From contig NZ_MDZC01000079.1 of assembly GCF_001816165.1 (NCBI RefSeq), forward strand, positions 62,001 to 126,000: DNA of 64,000 nt, in the 5' to 3' direction. Source of the stretch: Hymenobacter glacialis (lineage in GTDB: Bacteria; Bacteroidota; Bacteroidia; Cytophagales; Hymenobacteraceae). The notes under the pieces were generated by a model. It saw nothing but the letters and a program-made list of their open reading frames with translations. It was not told the origin of the DNA and searched no databases. A program made the translations under genes and the position numbers. Positions 44,614 through 52,454 of this stretch are shown here, piece after piece. Each line of letters starts with the position of its first letter. Position 1 is the first letter of the stretch.

Positions 44614-45216
44614 CTAGCGCGCCGCGGGCGCCATCTCGCCCAGCAGCACCTGCAGGTAGGGGCGCAGAGCGGCCGTGGGCACGCTTGCCGGCAGCCGCCG
44701 GGTAGCGCGGTACTGCCGGATTACCGTGTACAGTTGCCGGCGATTGTAGGTGGTGGCTTTGATGAAGCCAAACGTGGAAATGCCCAGCAAGCTGAATGCC
44801 ACCGGTGCCACCCACGGGTCATAATAATACTTGCTGTAGTTGGGCGCGGCCCCGTAAGTACGCGGGTCGGGTTCGTAGTGCCGGCCCAGCGCAGTGGCCA
44901 CCGGCACCGGGTACCCGGCGTACTTCATAATCTTGAGGCCGGTGTTCCACCTTGCATAGTACAGCTGAATAACCGCGCGGGCCGTGTCGTTGAACCCGTA
45001 AGCGTCTTCAAAGCCCCGCGCCGAAAGCCGGTAGTCGCTTGTGGCCGGGTGCTCCATCATAGCCGCCGCGGCGTCCTGCCCGCGCGCTGCCGATGCGCCC
45101 GCCAAACCCAATCCGGTGAGCGCAATCAAAATAGTGAAGTTAGCCAAAAAAATGTTTAAAATGCTAGAATAGAATACGGACCTATTTCCGTCTTGCAAAT
45201 AAAGGTCAGGTGACAT
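44614..45216 (-). CDS. Hypothetical membrane-associated protein
   Basis: A 200-residue frame with a hydrophobic stretch near the N-terminus (ANFTILIALTGLGLAG), probably a signal peptide. Starting at TTG 45147 would place it at the extreme N-terminus; the ATG at 45216 adds 23 residues. A second hydrophobic helix (WVAPVAFSLLGISTFGFI) lies near residue 145. I recognise no family. Its stop is 2 bp from the stop of the convergent methyltransferase. Confidence 0.6.
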   Translation of the reverse strand: MSPDLYLQDGNRSVFYSSILNIFLANFTILIALTGLGLAGASAARGQDAAAAMMEHPATSDYRLSARGFEDAYGFNDTARAVIQLYYARWNTGLKIMKYAGYPVPVATALGRHYEPDPRTYGAAPNYSKYYYDPWVAPVAFSLLGISTFGFIKATTYNRRQLYTVIRQYRATRRLPASVPTAALRPYLQVLLGEMAPAAR

Positions 45217-45516
45217 CTCATCTACAAATGCCTACTCTCGTCCGACCGGAAGTAGTCAGGCAGGTTGTCGCACGGGCCAAATTGGCGGGTTTTTTTAAAT
45301 CAGCCTGACTTCGGTGCCCCAAGACCTATTCCTGCAGGGCGTGCTTTTTTTAGGCACTTCAACAATTGGGAACAGTTCATTAGCACTACAATGCCCTCAC
45401 GCTGTTACTATTTGCGAACGCAGAAGCTGCTATCGCTGCTGGGGCTGCTCTGCCTTATGCTGCTCGGCATGAGGCCTTACATGAACTGTATGTTGCTGCA
45501 CGGCTCTGGCTCACTC
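45217..45516. other. Intergenic region
   Basis: 300 bp with no supported gene. A plus-strand frame at 45265-45621 contains a hydrophobic run (SLLGLLCLMLLG) but overlaps the glycosyltransferase gene end-on and has no family match, so it is not called. Confidence 0.4.
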
Positions 45517-47295
45517 TTAGTTAGCTGGTTCGGTAGGTGCTTCCGTTGCCAAACGGTAAATAAGCAAATCAGTTTGTTGATACGCCAACCGATACGGCAG
45601 CTGGGCGGCCCAAACAGGTAGAGCACTACCACGTTTCAACATCAGGTAGTCATAAGGGCCGATTGCGGGGCCATCGCCTGCTAGGTAGAGGGGCAAGGGT
45701 GGGAGTCGCAAAGCCAATTCCAGGTGCTGCAAATAAGCGTGGTAGATTTGGGCATTGGTAAATACCCGCCGAGGGTGCTGTTGCTGCATCCAACGGTAGG
45801 CTCGTTCGGCCCGAGCCCGTCGCACAAGGTTTAGCTCTAGGTCATTGACCTGACGGGGAACCCGGTAGCCAGCATAGCCAGCCACCAAAACACCGCCCAG
45901 CAGCCACGCCACGCGAGCAGGAAGGTGGAGGCGCCGCACCACCGCTTCAAAGAGAAAGGCAGCCAGTAACAATCCGAAAAACACGACGTAATGCAGCGTG
46001 CGGGCGGGCGCAAATACCCGTTGGGCCATCAGCAACGGCAGCGGACCCACTAGCCCCACCCAAGCCACGGCCGCCACTGGCCAGTAGCGAAGGGGCGCCC
46101 AGTACCGGATGGCCAGCATGCCGCAGCTCAGGAGCAAAAGCAGCAGAGGGACAGTAACCAGTTGCTGCCCAAACAACTCCCCGGCCGTACCCCAGAGGTA
46201 GTAGGGGCCGAGCAATTTCCAAAATTCTTGGGCGCTTAGCTGCGCCACGTAAGGATTCGCCAACAAAGTAGACCAACCTGAAAGCAAACCAACAGGCAGG
46301 TATAACAGACCCGTCAGCACTAGGACCGTGGCCCCGGCCACCAGCGCCTGAACCACGCGGACCCATCCGCGTCCTTGCCACCACGCTCCGCCAACCAATC
46401 CGGCCCCCAGGCTCAAAAATGGATAAATGAAGGTGGGAATTAGGTAAAACCCCAGCAAACTGCTGGTTATCACCACTGCCCACGCCAAGCGGTGGTAGGA
46501 GGGGCCACGCAGCAGCAGCACCACCGCCAGAAAAAGCGCGTAGACGCAGGTTGCTTGTAGGCCATAGCCCCGTGCCGTAATAGCATACCCCATGCTCATC
46601 GGCACTAGTTGAACGTAGCAAACCGTGAACGTAGCCACTCGAAACGAAGTGAAGCACGTCAGCGCCGCATATACCAGCCCCGTGCCCACCATGCCAAGTA
46701 CAAACGAGGGAAGTCGCACCATCAACTCCGGGTCGGTGGCGGGTGGGGCCAGCCGCAGTAGCGCTGCCCCCAGCACGTTGTAGAGCACGTGGTTGTTGGG
46801 GAGCTGATAAAAGCCGGCAGTTAGCCGGGCTCCGTGCCGCGCGAAGTAATCGAGGCTCACCATCTCGTCTGGGTCGAAGGAAATGTTCCGCAAAAACCAA
46901 TACCGCATTACCAGCATCAGCAGCAGGAATAATCCGGCCGTCCACTTCTCCATTTGCGTCAACTCCTGCCGTACGCGACCCATGTGCCGAAAGGCGCGTA
47001 CGACCTCCCGGCACAGGCGGCGCATTTCGCGCCGCCCGCCCCGGCGCCCCACCGCAACAAGCGCCATAACAGAACCTGCCAACACCAGGGCAATGATGCC
47101 CCGCAAAGTAGCGTAGCGCATGGCCGTGTGCGCAAGCGCAGGAAGCATATAGGGCAGGGTAGCAGGCTTAATCCGGGCAGTAGCGACTACTAGTTCGGCT
47201 TGCACCTCTTCGTAAGCAGTGAAGCCGTAAAGCACGGTCAAATACCCTGCAACAAACAGCGCCGAAACTGACGCGAAGAGCAGTAGAAACCGCAT
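45517..47295 (-). CDS. Multipass membrane glycosyltransferase, GT39/ArnT-like
   Basis: A 592-residue polytopic protein with about 10-12 hydrophobic segments. After the first membrane region, FDPDEMVSLDYFARHG carries the acidic DE-type motif of GT-C enzymes, and YQLPNNHVLYNVLGAALL resembles the ArnT/PMT luminal loop. Such enzymes move a sugar from a polyprenyl carrier to a lipid or protein outside the membrane. The substrate is unknown. It is monocistronic. Confidence 0.8.
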   Translation of the reverse strand: MRFLLLFASVSALFVAGYLTVLYGFTAYEEVQAELVVATARIKPATLPYMLPALAHTAMRYATLRGIIALVLAGSVMALVAVGRRGGRREMRRLCREVVRAFRHMGRVRQELTQMEKWTAGLFLLLMLVMRYWFLRNISFDPDEMVSLDYFARHGARLTAGFYQLPNNHVLYNVLGAALLRLAPPATDPELMVRLPSFVLGMVGTGLVYAALTCFTSFRVATFTVCYVQLVPMSMGYAITARGYGLQATCVYALFLAVVLLLRGPSYHRLAWAVVITSSLLGFYLIPTFIYPFLSLGAGLVGGAWWQGRGWVRVVQALVAGATVLVLTGLLYLPVGLLSGWSTLLANPYVAQLSAQEFWKLLGPYYLWGTAGELFGQQLVTVPLLLLLLSCGMLAIRYWAPLRYWPVAAVAWVGLVGPLPLLMAQRVFAPARTLHYVVFFGLLLAAFLFEAVVRRLHLPARVAWLLGGVLVAGYAGYRVPRQVNDLELNLVRRARAERAYRWMQQQHPRRVFTNAQIYHAYLQHLELALRLPPLPLYLAGDGPAIGPYDYLMLKRGSALPVWAAQLPYRLAYQQTDLLIYRLATEAPTEPAN

Positions 47296-47404
47296 TGAAT
47301 CTTTTTATAAATCGAGCAAGTCAACGAAAAGCAATTGGCCTGTACCAACATGCCACTGATGCTGTAATCACCCTGTGCAATTTGCCAGCATCGCGTTAGG
47401 CCCT

Positions 47405-47923
47405 TTAATACACCACCAGCTCAAAGCCCAGCTCTTTGGCTAGTTTCCGGGTGTGCTCCACCTGGTCTTCCGCCACCACGCTCAGCGGGTACGAGTCGCT
47501 GTCCAGTGTGAAGAGCACTAGCGCCAGGCCTTTTGTTTCCAAGGTATCCTGCAAATAATCGAGGACTTCAGGTCCCGTATTGCGACGGCTGGCTAGCGTT
47601 GACTTATCTACTTGTGTGCGATTTTGAATGGTCAATACTTCGTTGAGGCCTTCTACTAACATTTCAGTTGGCTCCCGCATGTTGCTTTCCCAAGCCAAGC
47701 CCTCGCTCGTCAGTGCGTCGATAAGGGCTATGTCGCGCAGTTCTTGCGCAGGAAGTTCTGTTACAATATCACGCTCTGCTAACTCATCAGCATAAAGGTC
47801 ATGCTCCTGGTACGCTGCTGGCTCTTGCAACGCCAGCGCCAGCCGCTCGCTCACGCGCTGGGTGGCTTCTGCATCATTCAGGGTGAAAAGCTGCACGAAG
47901 CGGCTCAGATTCTCTTGATTCAT
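47405..47923 (-). CDS. Conserved hypothetical protein (possibly DUF6630)
   Basis: A 172-residue acidic soluble protein starting MNQENLSRFVQLFTLNDAEA. Residues ~130-172 (LALVLFTLDSDSYPLSVVAED, ending ELGFELVVY) look like a conserved core that may belong to DUF6630, but I am not certain. No catalytic motif is visible. It follows typA on the same strand, separated by a terminator, so it is probably transcribed separately. Confidence 0.7.
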   Translation of the reverse strand: MNQENLSRFVQLFTLNDAEATQRVSERLALALQEPAAYQEHDLYADELAERDIVTELPAQELRDIALIDALTSEGLAWESNMREPTEMLVEGLNEVLTIQNRTQVDKSTLASRRNTGPEVLDYLQDTLETKGLALVLFTLDSDSYPLSVVAEDQVEHTRKLAKELGFELVVY

Positions 47924-47951
47924 AAAACAAAAAACAACAGTTATGATAAAT

Positions 47952-47981
47952 AAAAAAGGGCGCGACCAAAGCCGCGCCCTC
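47952..47981 (-). terminator. Terminator of typA
   Basis: AGGGCGCG and CGCGCCCT pair around ACCAAAGC; the minus-strand transcript ends in T6. It lies about 50 bp beyond the typA stop. Confidence 0.8.
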
Positions 47982-48031
47982 CTTCAAAAAATAATCAGTG
48001 AAATCACGGGTAATCCGCGCAAATCAGTGAT

Positions 48032-49843
48032 TTAGTCGGCCTGCTTGGCGTAGCGCAGACGCTCGTTTTCGTCGAGCAGAATCTTGCGCATCCGAATCGA
48101 CTTAGGCGTCACTTCCAGGTACTCATCCTTCTGGATGTATTCCATGGCTTCCTCCAGCGAAAACTGACGCTTGGGGGTGATTTTGGCGTTGTCATCCGTA
48201 CCCGAGGCACGCATGTTGGTCAGCTTCTTGCCTTTCTGAATGTTTACCGTGAGGTCGTTCGGACGGGTGTGCTCGCCGATAACCTGACCACCGTACACTT
48301 CCTCACCTGGGTCCACGAAGAACGAGCCACGGTCCTGCAGCTTGTCGATGGTGTAAGCGGTGCCGGCACCGGTTTCCAGCGAAATCAGCGAACCTGCGAT
48401 ACGGCCGGGAATCGGGCCCTTGTGCTCCTCATAATCCACGAAACGGTGGTTCATGATAGCCTCACCGCCAGTGGCAGTCAGCACGTTGTTACGCAGGCCA
48501 ATCAGGCCGCGCGACGGAATGGTGAACTCCAGGTGCTGCAAGTCGCCCTTGGGCTCCATGATGGTCATTTCGCCTTTGCGCATGCTCACCAATTCAATCA
48601 CCTTGCCAGCCGAATCCTCGGGCACGTCCACCACCAGCAATTCGATGGGCTCGGTGCGCTTGCCGTTCTCGTCTTCTTTGAACAACACCTGGGGCTGGCC
48701 CACCTGCAGTTCGTAGCCTTCGCGGCGCATGGTTTCGATCAGTACCGACAAGTGAAGAATGCCGCGGCCGAACACGAGGAAGGTGTCCTCTTTGTCGGTG
48801 GCTTCCACGCGCAGGGCGAGGTTCTTCTCGGTTTCCTTAAACAGACGGTCACGCAGGTGACGCGACGTCACAAACTTGCCTTCCTTGCCGAAGAACGGCG
48901 AGTTGTTGATGGTGAACAGCATGTTCATCGTCGGCTCGTCGATGCTGATACGGTCCAATTGCTCGGGGTTGTCAGCATCAGCCAGCGTGTCGCCAATGTC
49001 GAAGCCTTCGATGCCCGACACGGCGCAGATTTCGCCGCTGCTTACCGAGTCTACTTTCACGCGGCCGAGGCCTTCAAATACGTGCAGCTCGCGGATTTTT
49101 ACTTTCTTAACGCTGCCGTCAGCCTTCATCAAGCTCATGTTCGAGCCTTCTTTCAGCGTACCGCGGTGCACGCGGCCGATGGCGATACGACCCACGAACG
49201 ACGAGTAGTCGAGCGAGGTAATCTGCATCTGGGGCGTGCCGTCCAAGGTAGGGGCAGCCGGAATCGACGAGATAACCGCGTCGAGCAACGGAATCAGGTT
49301 GTCGGTCTTTACTTTCCAATCGGTGCTCATCCAGCCCTGCTTCGAGGAACCGTACAAGGTCACGAAATCGAGCTGGTCTTCCGAAGCACCAAGGTTGAAC
49401 ATGAGGTCGAAAACCTGCTCGTGCACCTCGTCGGGGCGGCAGTTCTCCTTGTCCACTTTGTTCACCACCACAATGGGTTTCAGGCCCAGAGCAATGGCTT
49501 TGCCCAGCACGAAGCGCGTCTGCGGCATGGCACCTTCAAAGGCGTCCACGAGCAGCAACACGCCGTCGGCCAGCTTCAACACGCGCTCTACCTCACCGCC
49601 GAAGTCGGCGTGACCAGGGGTGTCGATGATGTTGATTTTGGTGCCGTTGTAGCGTACCGATACGTTTTTGGAAACGATGGTAATGCCACGCTCGCGCTCC
49701 AGGGGGTTGTCGTCAAGAATCAGGTCGTCGAAGTGCTGGTGCGCGTCGAAAATCTTGGATGCGTGGATAATTTTATCCACCAGAGTAGTCTTGCCGTGGT
49801 CAACGTGAGCGATGATGGCAATGTTACGGATATTGTTGGCCAT
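48032..49843 (-). CDS. typA: Ribosome-associated GTPase TypA/BipA
   Basis: This 603-residue translational GTPase starts MANNIRNIAIIAHVDHGKTT (ATG 49843; the upstream start to 49888 is not conserved). The G domain shows AHVDHGKTT (G1), ERERGITI (G2), IDTPGHADF (G3) and NKVDKEN (G4). A beta-barrel and EF-G-like domains follow, then the TypA C-terminal domain (SRGLIGLRNNVLTATGGEAI and later EEVYGGQVIGEH). It helps ribosome assembly and stress translation and is a housekeeping gene. Regulation is not evident beyond its terminator. Confidence 0.97.
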   Translation of the reverse strand: MANNIRNIAIIAHVDHGKTTLVDKIIHASKIFDAHQHFDDLILDDNPLERERGITIVSKNVSVRYNGTKINIIDTPGHADFGGEVERVLKLADGVLLLVDAFEGAMPQTRFVLGKAIALGLKPIVVVNKVDKENCRPDEVHEQVFDLMFNLGASEDQLDFVTLYGSSKQGWMSTDWKVKTDNLIPLLDAVISSIPAAPTLDGTPQMQITSLDYSSFVGRIAIGRVHRGTLKEGSNMSLMKADGSVKKVKIRELHVFEGLGRVKVDSVSSGEICAVSGIEGFDIGDTLADADNPEQLDRISIDEPTMNMLFTINNSPFFGKEGKFVTSRHLRDRLFKETEKNLALRVEATDKEDTFLVFGRGILHLSVLIETMRREGYELQVGQPQVLFKEDENGKRTEPIELLVVDVPEDSAGKVIELVSMRKGEMTIMEPKGDLQHLEFTIPSRGLIGLRNNVLTATGGEAIMNHRFVDYEEHKGPIPGRIAGSLISLETGAGTAYTIDKLQDRGSFFVDPGEEVYGGQVIGEHTRPNDLTVNIQKGKKLTNMRASGTDDNAKITPKRQFSLEEAMEYIQKDEYLEVTPKSIRMRKILLDENERLRYAKQAD

Positions 49844-50083
49844 ATGGGTTGTTTTTGCGGGTGCAAAGGTACGGATAAAAACGCGCAAAGCCTTGGGTTA
49901 CTCAACTCTTACTCAGCACCCATCTGAAGCTGGGCCTGCGCTGGTCGTTGCGCGGTCAAGCGTATCGTCCTAAATCGATTAGACAGGGCGTAAGGTTCCC
50001 GGCCTTTTTCCGTCTGCCTGGCAGACCGAACCCTGGTGCTCCCTCGTATGTTGAGCACCTGAATCTCACTTCACCCCCTGACC

Positions 50084-50635
50084 ATGCGTTTCTCTCTTTT
50101 ATTTTTAGCAGTATCGGCGCTCACCCTCAACTCAGCCTGCTCGCAGAAGCGTGATGTGGCTGCGAACACCACCCCTCCCAGCAGTACCGCGTCGGGCAAG
50201 ACCTATTTTCAGCCCAAGGCCGTGACTGGCAAGCCCGATGAATTTCCGGTGCAGAAAACGGAGGCCGAATGGAAAAAGGCCCTCACGCCCGACCAATACT
50301 ACATTCTCCGTGAGCAAGGCACCGAACGCCCCTTCACCGGCAAATACCACGACAACCACGCCGAGGGCAGCTACTACTGTGCCGCCGACGGCAACCTGTT
50401 GTTTTTCTCCGACACCAAGTTTGAATCAGGCACCGGCTGGCCCAGCTTTTTCGCGCCCGCTGCGGCTACCAGCGTCAAAGTGGCGTCGGACGATACTTTC
50501 GGCATGAGCCGCGACGAAATTGTGTGCGCCAAGTGCGGCGGCCACCTCGGCCACGTGTTCAACGACGGCCCCAAGCCCACCGGCCAGCGCTACTGCATGG
50601 ACGGCAACGCGTTGGTATTCCAGAAAAAGAAATAA
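50084..50635 (+). CDS. msrB: Lipoprotein peptide-methionine (R)-S-oxide reductase
   Basis: This 183-residue MsrB repairs methionine-R-sulfoxide. The N-terminal lipobox (LTLNSAC) anchors it in the membrane facing the periplasm. SGTGWPSFF, CAKCGGHLGHVFNDGP and the catalytic Cys in RYCMDGNALVF identify the domain. The first zinc pair is incomplete (YYCAADGN where CxxC is usual), and the cysteine often seen in SGCGWPSF is replaced by Thr. A thioredoxin-like or alternative reductant is therefore probable. A terminator follows. Confidence 0.93.
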   Translation: MRFSLLFLAVSALTLNSACSQKRDVAANTTPPSSTASGKTYFQPKAVTGKPDEFPVQKTEAEWKKALTPDQYYILREQGTERPFTGKYHDNHAEGSYYCAADGNLLFFSDTKFESGTGWPSFFAPAAATSVKVASDDTFGMSRDEIVCAKCGGHLGHVFNDGPKPTGQRYCMDGNALVFQKKK

Positions 50636-50671
50636 AATCCTGCGCGCTTTTCTCAAAATGCGACTTGTTAC

Positions 50672-50706
50672 TGCCTCCCGACAATCTACGTTGGGGGGCA
50701 TTTTTG
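50672..50706 (+). terminator. Terminator of msrB
   Basis: TGCCTCCC and GGGGGGCA pair (one G-U) around a 13-base loop, followed by TTTTTG. It lies 36 bp after the stop. Confidence 0.65.
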
Positions 50707-50966
50707 TTGGCAGGGCTCCGCTTTTGGCCGCTTGCGTCACGGCCGAATTAGCAGTTCAGCCGTTCTGCCACCAGCGTATTTGAACTAAGGTCATGTACGG
50801 CGCGAGCTATGCGCCCACAACCCCAACTCGTGGGTGGAGCGCCAGCCGGTAACCATTCAATGCCTCGAAACCTGCGTGGTGCTGTGGAACGGCATCACTA
50901 CGGGCAAGGTCTGCCGCCCAGTGCCGTAGTTCAGCCAACCACAAGCCGCCGTCCGCCGTTTGAATC

Positions 50967-50992
50967 AGGCCGCCAATGTGGGCGGCCTTTTT
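50967..50992 (+). terminator. Hairpin with T tract 13 bp before a lipoprotein start
   Basis: AGGCCGCC and GGCGGCCT pair with an AATGTG-type loop and a following T5. It terminates at or just before the ATG at 51005. It could be a terminator of an unseen transcript or a leader attenuator. Confidence 0.6.
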
Positions 50993-51004
50993 CCAGCACG
51001 GGCC

Positions 51005-51376
51005 ATGAACATATTTCTTACTTGCAGCGGGCGGTTGGGGTGCGCCCTTACCTTGGGGCTGTTGGTCAGCTGCACTGCCACCGACCAAACTGCCGAAAGG
51101 GCTGCGCCCTCCGCCGTGCCCACCGAAATTAGAACCGACGCCGACCGCCGGGCTATTTACAACAGCAACGGCACGGGCACCAACTCCGCCATTCCCGATG
51201 CCACGCCCAACCGGGTGCAGCTGGGCGAGCAGGCGGCCGACATCAACCGCCAAAAGCGCATTGGAAACCTGAATTCCAACGACCCCAACAACACCACTCC
51301 CGCCACACGCATTCAGCGCCTCAACTACGATGCGCCCGTGAATATTCCCCCGCCACCGCCGCCACCGCGCCCTTAG
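51005..51376 (+). CDS. Small lipoprotein with proline-rich tail
   Basis: A 123-residue protein with a lipoprotein signal (MNIFLTCSGRLGCALTLG to LVSC), then a polar, Asn/Thr/Pro-rich mature part ending in a run of eight prolines (NIPPPPPPPPRP region). No family is recognised. Tails like this often span or bind peptidoglycan. The ATG at 51005 is used; the longer frame is unlikely because it contains the hairpin at 50967. Confidence 0.65.
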   Translation: MNIFLTCSGRLGCALTLGLLVSCTATDQTAERAAPSAVPTEIRTDADRRAIYNSNGTGTNSAIPDATPNRVQLGEQAADINRQKRIGNLNSNDPNNTTPATRIQRLNYDAPVNIPPPPPPPRP

Positions 51377-51408
51377 CGACAGCCGGTCGCCCGGCCGTTG
51401 ATAGCAAC

Positions 51409-51444
51409 AAAAAGCCCGCCCCAACTCAATGGGGCGGGCTTTTT
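51409..51444. terminator. Bidirectional terminator between convergent genes
   Basis: AAAAAGCCCGCCCCA and TGGGGCGGGCTTTTT form a 15-bp perfect stem with a short loop. It has A and T tracts on both sides and lies between the lipoprotein and the lysine/alanine-rich protein gene. Confidence 0.93.
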
Positions 51445-51474
51445 GCTGCGAGAATCCGTGGCTGCGAAAAAAAA

Positions 51475-52212
51475 CTATGCGCTTGCCTCGTTGGTGCTGG
51501 CGCTATCGGCAGAGTTCTCTGCATCGGTAACTTCCGGAGCGGCTACTGCGCGGGGATTTGGTCCACGGCGGGCGCCGGTAGCGGCCGTGCCGGACTTGGG
51601 GCCACGGCGCGTAGCTGGCGCAGCGGCATCTGCAGCGGCAGCGGCAGGCTTGGGGCCGCGGCGTGCACCGGTGGCCTTTGCGGGAGTTGCGGGCTTGCGG
51701 CTGCGGGCTTTGGGCGCTTCGGCAGTGGCATCAGCAACGGCGGTAGCGCGGGTTTTGCGCGGGGTACCATCCTTGTTCAGGGTTTGACCTTTTTTGCGGC
51801 TACTGGTGGTGGCTTTGCTGCTGGCTTCGGTGCTGGTGCTCGCGGGGGGGCTGTCGGTGCTGCCCGCTACGGAATCGTAGTGCCGCACAATGGTGTGCAG
51901 GGCTTGCTCAAACATGCGCTCCGTGTCCCCGTCGAGGCGACGGGTTGCTTCTTTTACCACTTCCTTCAGCTTGGCTTTCGTTTCTTTGCGAATGCGAGTC
52001 ACCACTTCGTTCATGCGGTTGTTCAGCTCCTTTTGCAGTTGCTTTGCAGCCGTTTTCAGCGTTTTCTTCTGCGAGGCCTTGTTATCGGCACGGTCGTCGT
52101 TCAGAAGAGTAGCGGCACGGCCAGCTTTTTTAGCTGATTTGCGAACCGACTTTTCTTCGGGCGTAGATTTCGCACGTTTTTCTGTCTTTTTCGGAGAAGC
52201 AGGTTTTTTCAT
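51475..52212 (-). CDS. Lysine/alanine-rich histone-like protein with RRGPKP repeats
   Basis: A 245-residue basic protein. The first 70 residues are rich in Lys/Arg (KKPASPKKTEKRAKSTPEEK). Residues ~70-110 form a coiled or helical stretch (RIRKETKAKLKEVVKEATRR). The C-terminal part carries PRKTRATAVADATAEAPKAR and tandem RRGPKP-type repeats (ARRGPKP, TRRGPKS, ARRGPNP) resembling AT-hook cores. A nucleoid-associated function is likely but inferred from composition. It is divergent from metG. Confidence 0.65.
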   Translation of the reverse strand: MKKPASPKKTEKRAKSTPEEKSVRKSAKKAGRAATLLNDDRADNKASQKKTLKTAAKQLQKELNNRMNEVVTRIRKETKAKLKEVVKEATRRLDGDTERMFEQALHTIVRHYDSVAGSTDSPPASTSTEASSKATTSSRKKGQTLNKDGTPRKTRATAVADATAEAPKARSRKPATPAKATGARRGPKPAAAAADAAAPATRRGPKSGTAATGARRGPNPRAVAAPEVTDAENSADSASTNEASA

Positions 52213-52454
52213 TAGAAAGAATGTTTGGTGAAGGGTTCAAAGTGAATTAACGCTCCTTTTTAATCGGGAATATTAATTCAGTGTGCTCAAATATAAAATG
52301 AATTAAGTATCAAACGGTTTGCTTTGTTTTTTTGTTGATACACAACTGTTTTTTCTCTCATTTTTCTCTTGTGCTTCGGTCAAACTTCGGCGCATTTTCT
52401 TCTTAATTATCTTGAAAAACAGGACTTGTTTTCTGTTTATTTTCTCAATTAATC
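52213..52454. promoter_or_regulatory. AT-rich divergent promoter region of metG and the histone-like gene
   Basis: About 240 bp, strongly AT-rich (poly-T runs, TTTGTTTTTTTGTTGATAC near 52330). It lies between two divergent genes, one of which must be highly expressed. No single promoter pair could be fixed unambiguously. Confidence 0.5.

Larger units (their letters stand above)
50636..51004. other. Intergenic region with two terminators
   Basis: About 370 bp. It holds the msrB terminator (50672-50706) and a second hairpin-T tract (50967-50992) just before the next gene. A minus-strand frame across 50807-51424 has no recognised family. No repeat or RNA gene was seen. Confidence 0.5.

Noticed and set aside
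45265..45621. Plus-strand frame with a hydrophobic run at the end of the GT39-like gene
   Set aside because: It overlaps the 3' end of the well-supported minus-strand gene and has no family match.
50807..51424. Minus-strand frame across the msrB-lipoprotein intergenic region
   Set aside because: It is antisense to the lipoprotein and shows no recognised domain; terminators inside it contradict a gene.
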